From DASZMJ01 sp035551935 (GTDB lineage: Bacteria > Planctomycetota > Planctomycetia > Isosphaerales > Isosphaeraceae): a stretch of 12,599 nt of DNA. Each line of letters starts with the position of its first letter. Within the stretch, counting starts at the first letter, position 1. The translations under genes were made by a program, and so were the position numbers. Shown one piece after another: positions 6,203-12,599 of the stretch. The stretch covers positions 1 to 12,599 of the forward strand of contig DASZMJ010000161.1 of assembly GCA_035551935.1 (NCBI GenBank). Reading direction: 5' to 3'. The notes beneath the pieces were generated by a model. The model made no database searches and was not told the DNA's origin. It worked only from the letters and a program-made list of their open reading frames with translations.

Positions 6203-7369
6203 TCAGGCCGATCCGGCCGATCCGAGGCGGCCGGCGAGGAAGGCACGGAGCGCCTGTTCGGCGGCCTGCTCGAGGTAGGTCGAGGCGTGGTTGAGGGCGT
6301 CGTCGAGGGGGAGGGGGCGGGGGCAGATGCTGAAATAGGCGGTGATCCCCTCGGCCAGCACGGCCTCGGCGCCGGGGCCGAGGGAACCGGCGAGGGCGAG
6401 GGTCGGGCGACCGAGCCTGCGGGCGAGCCGGGCGACGCCGACGGCGGTCTTGCCGAAGGCGCTGGAGGCGTCGAGCATCCCCTCGCCGGTCAGGCAGAGG
6501 TCGGCGATGCGGAGGTGGGCCTCGAGGCCGACGGCGCGGATGACCAGGTCGATCCCGCGTTCGAGCCTCCCATCGACGAACGCCACCAGGCCCGCCCCGA
6601 GGCCCCCGGCGGCGCCGGCGCCGGGGATCTCGGCGACGTCGCGGCCGAGGTCACGGGCGACGAGCCGGGCGAAGTGGGCGAGGTTGCGGTCGAGGGTCGC
6701 GACGAGGCTGGGGCTCGCCCCCTTCTGCGGCCCGAAGACCGCCGACGCCCCGCTCGGGCCGCAGAGCGGGTTCTCGACGTCGCACGCCACCGCCACCGCC
6801 ACGCCGTCGAGCCGCCGGTCGCGGCCCGAGGCGTCGATCCGATCGAGCCGGTCGAGCGCCCCGCCGCCGGGGGGCAATTCCCGGCCCGATGCGTCGAGCA
6901 ATCGATAGCCGAGCGCCTGCGCCAGCCCCGCGCCGCCGTCGTTCGTCGCGCTGCCGCCGATGCCCAGCACCACCGACCGCGCCCCGGCCTCGATCGCCGC
7001 GAGCAACAGCTCGCCCGTCCCCCGCGTCGTCGTCCGCGACGGGTCGCGGCGGTCGTGCGGCACGAGCACCAGGCCCGACGCCTCCGCCATCTCGACGACC
7101 GCCGTCTTCCCGTCCCCCAGCACCCCGAACCTCGCGCGGACCGGCTCGCCGAGCGGCCCGTTGACGACCGCCGTCCGGAAACTTCCCCCCGTCGCCGCCA
7201 CCAAGGCCTCGACCGTCCCCTCGCCCCCGTCGGCCATCGGCAGTGGGACGATGGTTGCGCCCGGCGCCGCCTTCTCCACCCCCCGCGCGATCGCCCCCGC
7301 CGCCTCCGGCGCCGACAGGCTCCCCTTGAACTTGTCCGGCGCCACCAGCACCCGGAGCGGGACGGGCAT
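6203..7369 (-). CDS. glxK: Glycerate 2-kinase (GlxK/GarK family)
   Basis: This family phosphorylates D-glycerate with ATP to 2-phosphoglycerate, feeding glyoxylate- or glucarate-derived C3 units into glycolysis in the cytosol. The protein is 388 aa, the usual length. Signature stretches are in order: VLVAPDKFKGSLSA (7-20), PMADGGEGT (44-52), GIGGSATNDGGAG (136-148), CDVENPLCGPSGAS (196-209), FGPQKGA (212-218), GAGAAGGLGAGL (250-261) and TGEGMLDASSAFGK (294-307). The ATG at 7367-7369 has a GAGG about 10 nt upstream. There are no tartronate semialdehyde reductase or glyoxylate carboligase genes beside it, so the source of glycerate cannot be told from context. The symbol follows the family; garK would serve equally. 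A 120-nt AT-rich spacer separates it from the hydrolase gene upstream. Confidence 0.95.
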   Translation of the reverse strand: MPVPLRVLVAPDKFKGSLSAPEAAGAIARGVEKAAPGATIVPLPMADGGEGTVEALVAATGGSFRTAVVNGPLGEPVRARFGVLGDGKTAVVEMAEASGLVLVPHDRRDPSRTTTRGTGELLLAAIEAGARSVVLGIGGSATNDGGAGLAQALGYRLLDASGRELPPGGGALDRLDRIDASGRDRRLDGVAVAVACDVENPLCGPSGASAVFGPQKGASPSLVATLDRNLAHFARLVARDLGRDVAEIPGAGAAGGLGAGLVAFVDGRLERGIDLVIRAVGLEAHLRIADLCLTGEGMLDASSAFGKTAVGVARLARRLGRPTLALAGSLGPGAEAVLAEGITAYFSICPRPLPLDDALNHASTYLEQAAEQALRAFLAGRLGSAGSA

Positions 7370-7398
7370 GGGGAAGGACCTCGGATGGGGAGGGGGAA

Positions 7399-7480
7399 TT
7401 CAACCGCAGACGACGCAGATATATTAAGAATTTAGAAATTCATAATTTTACTTTTTGCCATTTGTATTTTTGTGATGAAT
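7399..7480. other. AT-rich spacer with degenerate repeat and small palindrome
   Basis: The sequence from about 7419 to 7480 is strikingly AT-rich for this genome. It contains GAATTT-AG-AAATTC (7428-7441) and T-rich runs. Just left of it, ACCGCAGACGACGCAGAT (7400-7417) resembles the ACCGCGGAGGACGCGG arm of the inverted repeat at 10581. The spacer lies between the hydrolase stop (7490) and the glycerate kinase start (7369). It may hold the kinase promoter, but I find no convincing -35/-10 pair. Confidence 0.5.
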
Positions 7481-7489
7481 CTACCCCCT

Positions 7490-8329
7490 TCAATCCCTCC
7501 CGTTCGGCTCCACGAGCGGCCCGTAGAACCCCGGCCTCCGGTCGGCGATGCGGTCGATCTCGTGGAGGCCGGGGACGCGGACGAGGCGCTTCTGGCGGGC
7601 GCGGGCGGGGTCGATGTCGGCGAAGAGGACCTCCTCGGCGTCGGGCCCGGCCTGGGCGAGGACCTCGCCGGCGGTGCCGACGATCGAGCTCCGGCCGATG
7701 TAACGGAAGCCGGCCTCCTCGCCGACGCGGTCGACGGCCATCGCGTACGCGACGTTCTCCATCGCCCGGCAGATCATCATGTGCTCCGCCGCGCACTCCG
7801 AATGCCTCGGCCAGTTCGTCGGCAGGACGAGCAATTCGGCCCCCAGCAGCGTCAGGACGCGGCCGACCTCGGGGAACGAGCCGTCGTAGCAGATGTGCAT
7901 GCCGATCTTGATCCCCCCCGCGCCGAGGACCGCGAACGGCCGGTCGCCCGGGTCCGTGAAGCGGTCGATCCCCAGGAACGGCAGGTGCACCTTGCGGTAC
8001 GAGCCGACCACCCCCGTGGGCCCGACCAGCGCACACGCGTTGAAGAGCCGTTCCCCGTCCCGCTCCAGCATCCCGACGACCGCGAACGCATCGAGCGTCT
8101 TGCAGTCCTGCTGGATCGCCCTCAGGCTCGGCCCCCCCGGGATCGGCTCGGCGACGGCGAGCCCCTCCTCCTTGCTGGCGAAGCCGTAGCCCGTCAGCGC
8201 GCACTCCGGGAAGACGACCAGTTTGGCTCCTCCCTCGGCGGCCTCTCTCAGCTTTGCCCGGATCGCCGCGAGGTTCGCGGCGACGTCCCCCAGCCTCGGG
8301 TTGTTCTGCACGGCGGCGACGCGGATCAT
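7490..8329 (-). CDS. Carbon-nitrogen hydrolase (nitrilase superfamily)
   Basis: The enzyme should hydrolyse a non-peptide C-N bond (amide, carbamoyl or nitrile); the natural substrate cannot be read from the sequence. The protein is 279 aa, typical for the superfamily. The catalytic triad is visible: Glu42 in VVFPECALTGYGF (38-50), Lys113 in YRKVHLPFLG (111-120) and Cys147 in HICYDGSFPEVGR (145-157). The family features AVQNNP at the N-terminus, GPTGVVGSYRK, and RAMENVAYAMAVDRVG (188-203) are also present. No signal peptide is seen, so it should be cytoplasmic. The ATG at 8327-8329 has GGAG 11 nt upstream. It stands between two GTAG-headed palindrome pairs upstream and an AT-rich spacer downstream, so it is probably transcribed alone or with glycerate kinase. 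Confidence 0.93.
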   Translation of the reverse strand: MIRVAAVQNNPRLGDVAANLAAIRAKLREAAEGGAKLVVFPECALTGYGFASKEEGLAVAEPIPGGPSLRAIQQDCKTLDAFAVVGMLERDGERLFNACALVGPTGVVGSYRKVHLPFLGIDRFTDPGDRPFAVLGAGGIKIGMHICYDGSFPEVGRVLTLLGAELLVLPTNWPRHSECAAEHMMICRAMENVAYAMAVDRVGEEAGFRYIGRSSIVGTAGEVLAQAGPDAEEVLFADIDPARARQKRLVRVPGLHEIDRIADRRPGFYGPLVEPNGRD

Positions 8330-8362
8330 GGCGGTTCACTCCAAGACTCTTCGATCGAAGCC

Positions 8363-8425
8363 GTAGGGCGTGTGTGAAACACGCCGTCTTGCCACGTCCC
8401 GGACGGCGTGTTTCACACGCCCTAC
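8363..8425. repeat. Inverted pair of GTAG-headed palindromes (REPIN-like element 3)
   Basis: The left half is GTAG + GGCGTGT-loop-ACACGCC (8363-8385, loop GTGAA). The right half is the inverted copy (8405-8425, loop TTC, that is GAA on the other strand). The two halves thus differ by a 2-nt loop insertion while the stems are identical. The spacer is 19 nt, starting GTC and ending GAC. The element lies in the leader of the hydrolase gene, 34 nt upstream of its ATG. Confidence 0.82.
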
Positions 8426-8453
8426 AAGGATCTCCACCCCCGGTTCTGGCTTC

Positions 8454-8519
8454 GTAGGGCAGGGCTCGCCCTGCCTCTTCGGCCCATCGTTTGAAGAGGC
8501 AGGGCGAGCCCTGCCCTAC
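8454..8519. repeat. Inverted pair of GTAG-headed palindromes (REPIN-like element 4)
   Basis: Each half is GTAG + GGCAGGGC-TC-GCCCTGCC (8454-8475, and inverted at 8498-8519). The 22-nt spacer begins TCTTC and ends GAAGA, the same length and the same borders as in the element at 71-136, although the stems are unrelated in sequence. Only 28 nt separate it from the element at 8363-8425, so two pairs stand in tandem between the symporter stop (8590) and the hydrolase start (8329). Confidence 0.85.
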
Positions 8520-8589
8520 GGGATGCTTCGTGATTCGTGCCGTTCGGTAGGTTGGATCGCGACCCAGAATACATTAGTGCATTACGACA

Positions 8590-10230
8590 TCATTCCGGTG
8601 CCGTGGGATCTCGCGTCGGCTTGGCATCGAACAGGATCGCCACGCGTTCCTGGTCGGGCGGGCGGGTGACAAGACTCACGAGGACGCCGGCCAACAGCGA
8701 AGCGCTCAGGCCCCAGACGCAGGGGTCGAGGCCGAGGAGGTAGAAGGGCCTGAAAGTCTCGCGGGCGCCGATGTCGGGGTTGGTGCCGACGAGCCAGGCG
8801 AGGCCGAGGGGCCTGGGGCCGATCGTGCCGATCGCGTAGAGGCCGACGGTCACGCCGGCGCCGACGGCCATCGCGGCGATGGCGCCGGCGGCCGAGGCGC
8901 GGCGCCAGAAGGCGCCGAGCATCGCGGGCATGAGGAAGGCCGAGGCCATCCCGGCGCTGGCGAAGATCACGATCAGTTGCAGGAACCGCGGCGGCCGGGT
9001 GGCCACGAGCGTCACGGCGATGCCGACGGCGACCGTCGCCGCGTAGCTGGCCCAGGCCACTTCACGTTGAGAGGCCGAGGGCCTCAAGAAACGCTGGTAG
9101 ATGTCGCGCACGAGGCCGGACGAGACGATGAGTAAAAAGCCGCTGACCGTGCTCATCACCGCCCCGTACGGGGCCGCGAGGATCAGGCCGGCGATGTACG
9201 GATTCGCCAGCCGGATCACCAGCCGGGGCATCACCTCATCCGGCTTCGCCAGGTCGGGGAGGATCGACCGGGCGGCGACGAAGATGAAGATCAAGGGGAT
9301 GTAGATAATTGCGTTGTAAAGACATTGATACAAAATCGAATAGCGCAAGGTGCGCGAGTCGCGGAAGGCCATCAGTCGGACGAGGGTGGAGGGCTGGCCC
9401 ATGCCGGTGACGGCCCACATGACGAAGAACGAGAACGCCAGGCCGATCGGGTGGAACGACCGGCCCGCGCCGGGGCCGAAGGCGAAGCCGTCGCCGGCCA
9501 GTTCCATGCCGTTGGAGGTCGCGTGCTCCAGGCCCCCGGCGGCGTGCATCGCCAACGGCCAGAGCAACAACACGCCCGCGGCCATGATGAGGCTCTGGAA
9601 GACGTCGGTCCAGATCGCCGCGAGGAAGCCGCCGATGGCCGTGTAAGCGACGACCGTGGCCGCGAAGATCGCCAGGCCGATCAGGTACTCGACGTCGATC
9701 GCCGACTCCGTCGCCTCGGTCGCGAACGGCCCGGCCGCGGCGGCGGGCAGGACGGTCTTGACGATCACCGCCCCCGCCTTGAACTGCGCCACCAGGAACG
9801 CCGACAGGAAGAACATCACGAGCACGCTCGTCAACAACCCCAGCGCCGGGCTGCCGAACCGCTCGCGGAAGAGGTCCGGCAAGGTGATCGCGCCGGTCCG
9901 CCGCGCGAGCTGGCCGATCCGCTTCCCCAGCACGCCGAGGATCGTCAGGGGCGCCACCATGTACGAGGCGATCCAGAGGCCGACGACCCAGCCGAACTGG
10001 TAGACGAACGACGGGAAGCCCAGGAACGTCCCGCCGCTCATCACCGCCGCGGTCAACGCCACGGCGAACGCGCCGAGCGAGCGGTTGCCGAGGAAGTACT
10101 TGCGAAGGAAGTTCGCCTTGCTCGACGCGACCGCATTCGCGACCACGCCGAGGCCGAGCGAGATCAGCGTGAACAGCACCAGGGCCAAGGTCGTCGCCGG
10201 GTGCGCGTGGGGTCCGGCGTTTTCAGGCAT
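8590..10230 (-). CDS. panF: Sodium:solute symporter, PanF-like (pantothenate permease type)
   Basis: This is an inner-membrane Na+-coupled symporter of the SSF family, here 546 aa. Its N-terminal half reads like PanF: FLRKYFLGNRSLG (41-53), SGGTFLGFPSFVYQFGW (65-81), GKRIGQLARRTGAITLPDLF (102-121). The SSF signature follows (AIGGFLAAIWTDVFQSLIM, 198-216). Further on, ILPDLAKPDEVMP (323-335) and LAAPYGAVMSTVSGFLLIVSS (351-371) fit the helices around the Na+ site, with Ser/Thr at 360-361 and Ser370-371. About 13 membrane segments are expected. I chose the ATG at 10228-10230, preceded by GAGGGGGG, over the ATG at 10255-10257, because it overlaps the stop of the upstream YhdT-like gene by 8 nt. 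The adjacent DUF997 gene supports PanF, as in enterobacteria. The substrate is inferred; the protein is some 60 aa longer than E. coli PanF, with extra loop residues around 240-258 and 470-500. Confidence 0.92.
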   Translation of the reverse strand: MPENAGPHAHPATTLALVLFTLISLGLGVVANAVASSKANFLRKYFLGNRSLGAFAVALTAAVMSGGTFLGFPSFVYQFGWVVGLWIASYMVAPLTILGVLGKRIGQLARRTGAITLPDLFRERFGSPALGLLTSVLVMFFLSAFLVAQFKAGAVIVKTVLPAAAAGPFATEATESAIDVEYLIGLAIFAATVVAYTAIGGFLAAIWTDVFQSLIMAAGVLLLWPLAMHAAGGLEHATSNGMELAGDGFAFGPGAGRSFHPIGLAFSFFVMWAVTGMGQPSTLVRLMAFRDSRTLRYSILYQCLYNAIIYIPLIFIFVAARSILPDLAKPDEVMPRLVIRLANPYIAGLILAAPYGAVMSTVSGFLLIVSSGLVRDIYQRFLRPSASQREVAWASYAATVAVGIAVTLVATRPPRFLQLIVIFASAGMASAFLMPAMLGAFWRRASAAGAIAAMAVGAGVTVGLYAIGTIGPRPLGLAWLVGTNPDIGARETFRPFYLLGLDPCVWGLSASLLAGVLVSLVTRPPDQERVAILFDAKPTRDPTAPE

Positions 10231-10549
10231 CGTGCCCCCCCTCGCGGATGTCGGCATCGAGCTCGTCGGCGCGGTCCTTGCCGAGGTCGTCGTCGGCCAT
10301 GAAGGAGCCCGCGAACCAGGCCGTGAACAGCCCGCAGATCCCCCAGGGGGCGATCACCCCCCAGACGAACCACGACGGGATGCCCCAGATCGGCCGCACG
10401 TCCGCCGCCCCCAGGGGCCGGCCGTCCCGGATGTAGCCGAAGAGGTACGCATAGACGCAGCAATACACCGTCGCCCCCAGCCAGGCGGCGCCGATGATCC
10501 ACGCCTCGCGTCGGGCGTGGACGAGCACGGGGTCGGTCGGGGGCTTCAA
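10223..10549 (-). CDS. yhdT: DUF997 / YhdT-like small membrane protein, partner of the symporter
   Basis: The protein is 108 aa. Two hydrophobic segments are visible (about 16-38 and 58-81), preceded by HARREAW (11-17) and followed by an acidic tail starting MADDDLG. This matches YhdT as I recall it: HKEARW, a first helix, a GxPxWF motif (here GIPSWF, 56-61), a second helix, then an acidic C-terminus. The frame is open to 10696, but that extension runs through an inverted repeat and would read as low-complexity peptide. The likely start is a TTG at 10547-10549 with a perfect GAGGAG 8 nt upstream (10558-10563). The stop (10223-10225) lies inside the first codons of the symporter gene, so translation is probably coupled. 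Its exact function is unknown; the pairing suggests an accessory subunit of the transporter. Confidence 0.85.
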   Translation of the reverse strand: MKPPTDPVLVHARREAWIIGAAWLGATVYCCVYAYLFGYIRDGRPLGAADVRPIWGIPSWFVWGVIAPWGICGLFTAWFAGSFMADDDLGKDRADELDADIREGGHDA

Positions 10550-10557
10550 CGGGGCGT

Positions 10558-10563
10558 CTCCTC
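10558..10563 (-). promoter_or_regulatory. Ribosome-binding site that fixes a TTG start
   Basis: GAGGAG on the minus strand is followed by 8 nt and then TTG (10549-10547), the start of the YhdT-like gene. No ATG or GTG in frame nearby has a comparable site, so this decides the start. Confidence 0.7.
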
Positions 10564-10580
10564 GGGGCTTGGATCGGGGA

Positions 10581-10673
10581 GGGATGCACCGCGGAGGACG
10601 CGGCGGGCGCGGAGAGAAGAAGGAATACTTTGTTCTTGACTCCGCGTCCTCCGCGTCCTCCGCGGTGCATCCC
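10581..10673. repeat. 34-bp inverted repeat with GGAGGACGC core between divergent genes
   Basis: The left arm 10581-10614 and the right arm 10640-10673 pair at 32 of 34 positions around a 25-nt AT-richer loop. The arms start GGGATGCACCGCGGAGGACG, and the right arm contains the tandem unit TCCTCCGCG. The repeat fills most of the 188-nt space between the divergent YhdT-like gene (start 10549) and the GT-C-like gene (start 10738), where both promoters must lie. A degenerate single arm seems to recur at 7400-7417. Confidence 0.8.
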
Positions 10674-10737
10674 CTGCCATCCGCCGGCGGCGCCACAACG
10701 ATACCCGAACGGTCGGCCGTCGGCTATGATCGGCGGC

Positions 10738-12234
10738 ATGCGGTGGCGACTGGCGTTGATGATCGTCGTCCTGGGGGCGTTGGTGGTCGCCGTGGGCCTG
10801 GCGGCGCGCGACGGTCGCGTCCCGCTCGGGGTCCGCGGCGAGTGGGAGTGGCTCCGACTGCCGGCCGACCGGCGGCCGGGCCTCGGCGGCTGGGCGTTGG
10901 CGGTCGCGAGCGTCGCGGCGTACGCGGGGGTGGTCGGGCTCGGGTCGCGGGCGTTGTCGAGGGCGGGGGTCCGGCCGGGTCGCGAGGCGGCGTGGGTCGC
11001 GATCCTGGTCGCGGCCGGGGCGGCGTCGCAGTGCGGGGTCCTGTCGGGGGCGGCCGAGGGATACGGCCTGGAGAAGTGGGCGATCGTGCTGCCGTTCAAG
11101 GGGCCGAGCGGGTATTACTCCGTGGCCAAGGAGCAGGTCCACGACCCCCGCCGCTTCCTCGCCGACTATCCCGGGTGGATCAAGCGCCAGGACTCGCTCC
11201 ACATCGGCACCCACCCCCCCGGCCTCCTGCTCGCCTCCGACGCGATCCGACGGCTCGTCGGCCGCGACCCGGCCTTGATGCGGGCGACGTTGGCGGTCGC
11301 GCCGCCGTCGGTGTTGCGGGCCTTCCGGTCGATCAACATGGCCGCCGAGTCGCGACCGTCGCGGCGGCTCGACGAGGTCGATCGGGCGGCGGTCGTCCTG
11401 ATCGGGGCGTTGACGTGGCTCGCCTGCGCGGCCACCGCCGCGCCCCTTTATGGGCTGGCGCGGGCGGGCCTCGGCCCGCGCCCGGCCTGGGCCGCGGCGG
11501 CCTGCTGGCCGCTCGTCCCCTCGGCGATCCTCTTCCAGCCGATCGCCGACACCGCGCTCCCCCTGCTCGCCACGACCGCGTTGGCCCTCGCCGCCCACGC
11601 GAAGGGGCCCATCGTCGCGGCCCTGGCGGGCGTCGTGCTGGCCGTCGGCATGGCCTTCACGCTCGCCTTCCTCGCCGTCGGCCTGGCCGTCGGCATCACC
11701 CTCGCGACGGCGCCGGGGACGACCCTCCGGCGGCGGGCCATCATGATCCTCGCCACCGGCCTCGGGTTCCTGCTGCCGACGATCGCCGCCTGGGCGGCCT
11801 CGGGGGCCGATCCGTTCGCGATCTGGCGGTGGAACTTGAAGAACCACGCGCGGTTTTACGTCGAGTATCCGCGGAGTTACGTTTCCTGGACGTTCGTTAA
11901 CGTCGTCGAGCTCGCCGTGGCCCTCGGGTTGCCGGCGGTCGCGTGGGGCGTCGTCGGCCTGGTCTCCCGCCGCGTCCCCCGCGCCTGCGTGGCGACGTTG
12001 GCGGTGCTGGCGTTGCTGGAAGGGAGCGGCCGGAACCTCGGCGAGGTCGCCCGGCTCTGGCTCCCATTGATGCCGCCGCTCTTGCTGGCCGTCGGCCCCG
12101 GCCTCGACCGCCTCCGCGCCGGCCCCCGCACGCTCGCCGCCACGACCTTCCTCCTCGGCCTCCAGGCCGTCGCCCTCCAGGCCTCCATCCAGGTCGTCTA
12201 TCCCGACTGGGAGCGCTGGCTCCCCGCCCACTGA
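10738..12234 (+). CDS. Polytopic membrane protein, GT-C glycosyltransferase-like
   Basis: The protein is 498 aa and strongly hydrophobic, with about 10-12 membrane segments (for example 4-22, 50-68, 85-103, 219-240, 248-267, 291-323, 335-353, 385-408, 416-427, 438-453). A large polar loop between the third and fourth segments carries GPSGYYSVAKE (122-132), ADYPGWIKRQDSLHIGTHPPG (142-162) and a helix SDAIRRLV. A loop with HPPG after the first helices is a hallmark of ArnT/PMT-type GT-C enzymes, which use polyprenyl-phosphate sugars at the outer membrane face. Late in the protein GRNLGEVARLWLPLMP (431-446) is conserved in similar bacterial membrane proteins as I recall them. Donor and acceptor are unknown. 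The start at ATG 10738 gives a clean positively charged N-terminus (MRWRLALM); ATG 10726 is an alternative. Neither has a good ribosome site. Confidence 0.82.
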   Translation: MRWRLALMIVVLGALVVAVGLAARDGRVPLGVRGEWEWLRLPADRRPGLGGWALAVASVAAYAGVVGLGSRALSRAGVRPGREAAWVAILVAAGAASQCGVLSGAAEGYGLEKWAIVLPFKGPSGYYSVAKEQVHDPRRFLADYPGWIKRQDSLHIGTHPPGLLLASDAIRRLVGRDPALMRATLAVAPPSVLRAFRSINMAAESRPSRRLDEVDRAAVVLIGALTWLACAATAAPLYGLARAGLGPRPAWAAAACWPLVPSAILFQPIADTALPLLATTALALAAHAKGPIVAALAGVVLAVGMAFTLAFLAVGLAVGITLATAPGTTLRRRAIMILATGLGFLLPTIAAWAASGADPFAIWRWNLKNHARFYVEYPRSYVSWTFVNVVELAVALGLPAVAWGVVGLVSRRVPRACVATLAVLALLEGSGRNLGEVARLWLPLMPPLLLAVGPGLDRLRAGPRTLAATTFLLGLQAVALQASIQVVYPDWERWLPAH

Positions 12235-12245
12235 TCGCCGCATCG

Positions 12246-12268
12246 AACGGGCGACCGACCGTTTTTTT
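12246..12268 (+). terminator. Possible intrinsic terminator of the GT-C-like gene
   Basis: AACGG (12246-12250) and CCGTT (12259-12263) pair around an 8-nt loop and run directly into a seven-T tract (12262-12268), starting 12 nt after the stop codon. The stem is short, but position and T-tract are right. This is the only structure in the window with a proper U-run. Confidence 0.5.
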
Positions 12269-12365
12269 GGGATCGGGACTTGATTCTTGATTTTGGGACG
12301 GTACGATCTTCCATAGGGGCGCCGTGGCCCCGACCTCCGTGTCCATGATCCTGGGACGCACACCG

Positions 12366-12599
12366 ATGATCTCCGAAGCGAAGCTGGCTGCCAACCGCCG
12401 AAACTCGCTCAAGGGCGGCGTCAAGACCCGCGAGGGCAAGAACAAGTCGCGCAGAAATGCGCTGAAGCACGGCCACCGCGCCGAGGTCGTCCTGCCCGAC
12501 GACCTCCAGGCCGAGGCCGACGAACGCTTCCATCAACTGGTCGACGAGATCCGCCCCGAGGGCCTCATCGAGACCGGCCTGGCGCGGCGGATGGCGCTG
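12366..12599 (+). CDS. Hypothetical protein, 5' part only (KTxEGKxxSRRNALKHG family)
   Basis: The frame runs from ATG 12366 to the window end without a stop (78 codons). The N-terminus is MISEAKLAANRRNSLKGG, then VKTREGKNKSRRNALKHGHRAE, and later DERFHQLVDEIRPEGLIETGLARRMAL. I recognise this pattern (ANRxNSxK, then GPxTxEGKxxSxxNALKHG, then a helical part with RPxGxLExxLxxRxA) from numerous uncharacterised planctomycete proteins, but I know no function. The basic N-terminal half could bind nucleic acid. An ATG at 12345 and a GTG at 12339 are in frame upstream, but the family start fits 12366; the ribosome site is weak (GGGA). The gene is truncated by the window edge, not visibly broken. Confidence 0.75.
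   Translation, partial: MISEAKLAANRRNSLKGGVKTREGKNKSRRNALKHGHRAEVVLPDDLQAEADERFHQLVDEIRPEGLIETGLARRMAL

Noticed and set aside
1..8519. CRISPR array made of the palindromic repeats
   Set aside because: The repeats are far apart, differ in sequence, and lack regular spacers and any cas gene.
10550..10696. N-terminal extension of the YhdT-like gene
   Set aside because: It translates the inverted repeat into TAEDAEDAE and RPPRPPR peptides; the TTG with a perfect GAGGAG site gives the family's normal length.
10546..12363. 605-aa minus-strand open frame opposite the GT-C-like gene
   Set aside because: Arg/Gly/Asp-rich shadow without hydrophobic segments or motifs, ending inside an inverted repeat; the plus frame has a proper membrane-protein pattern.
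1..12599. tRNA, rRNA, insertion sequence or integrase
   Set aside because: I looked for cloverleaf-like segments, transposase or integrase motifs and target-site duplications and saw none; the palindromes are the only mobile-like DNA.

Overview
The window is very GC-rich DNA (by eye about 70% G+C) and looks like the chromosome of a planctomycete, most likely of the Isosphaeraceae type. The reasons are the base composition, the protein flavour (Ala/Arg/Gly-rich), a planctomycete-style membrane protein of unknown function, a GH57-like/DUF4912 gene pair, and intergenic spaces packed with short inverted repeats. The taxonomic call is inference; there is no rRNA or other marker here.

Layout. Eight genes lie in a row on the minus strand, so they are transcribed from right to left: panF-like symporter with its small partner (10549-8590), a carbon-nitrogen hydrolase (8329-7490), glycerate 2-kinase (7369-6203), a glycosyltransferase-like/DUF4912 protein (5925-4480), a GH57-like protein (4399-3014), quinolinate synthase NadA (2238-1312) and an uncharacterised membrane protein (1038-142). 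At about 10.55-10.74 kb the direction switches, and a large polytopic membrane protein of GT-C type (10738-12234) reads rightward. It is followed by the 5' part of a small-protein family gene (12366 to the window end).

How the genes relate. Only two pairs are clearly linked. The YhdT-like/PanF-like pair overlaps by 8 nt and resembles the Na+/pantothenate uptake pair. The DUF4912 protein and the GH57-like protein are adjacent and both carbohydrate-related; the GH57-like protein has lost both expected catalytic acids. NadA (NAD synthesis), glycerate kinase (C3 metabolism) and the nitrilase-type hydrolase are stand-alone housekeeping genes.

The most distinctive content is between the genes. Four complete elements and one half element (14-34, 71-136, 6106-6173, 8363-8425, 8454-8519) consist of a GTAG tetranucleotide followed by a short palindrome, paired head to head as in REPINs. 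Stem sequences differ from element to element while complementarity and GTAG are kept. Two of them share a 12-base leader at an identical 15-nt distance. Other inverted repeats without GTAG (1273-1303, 6046-6086, 2361-2485, 10581-10673) fill most other gaps. No transposase of the kind that mobilises such elements is in the window.
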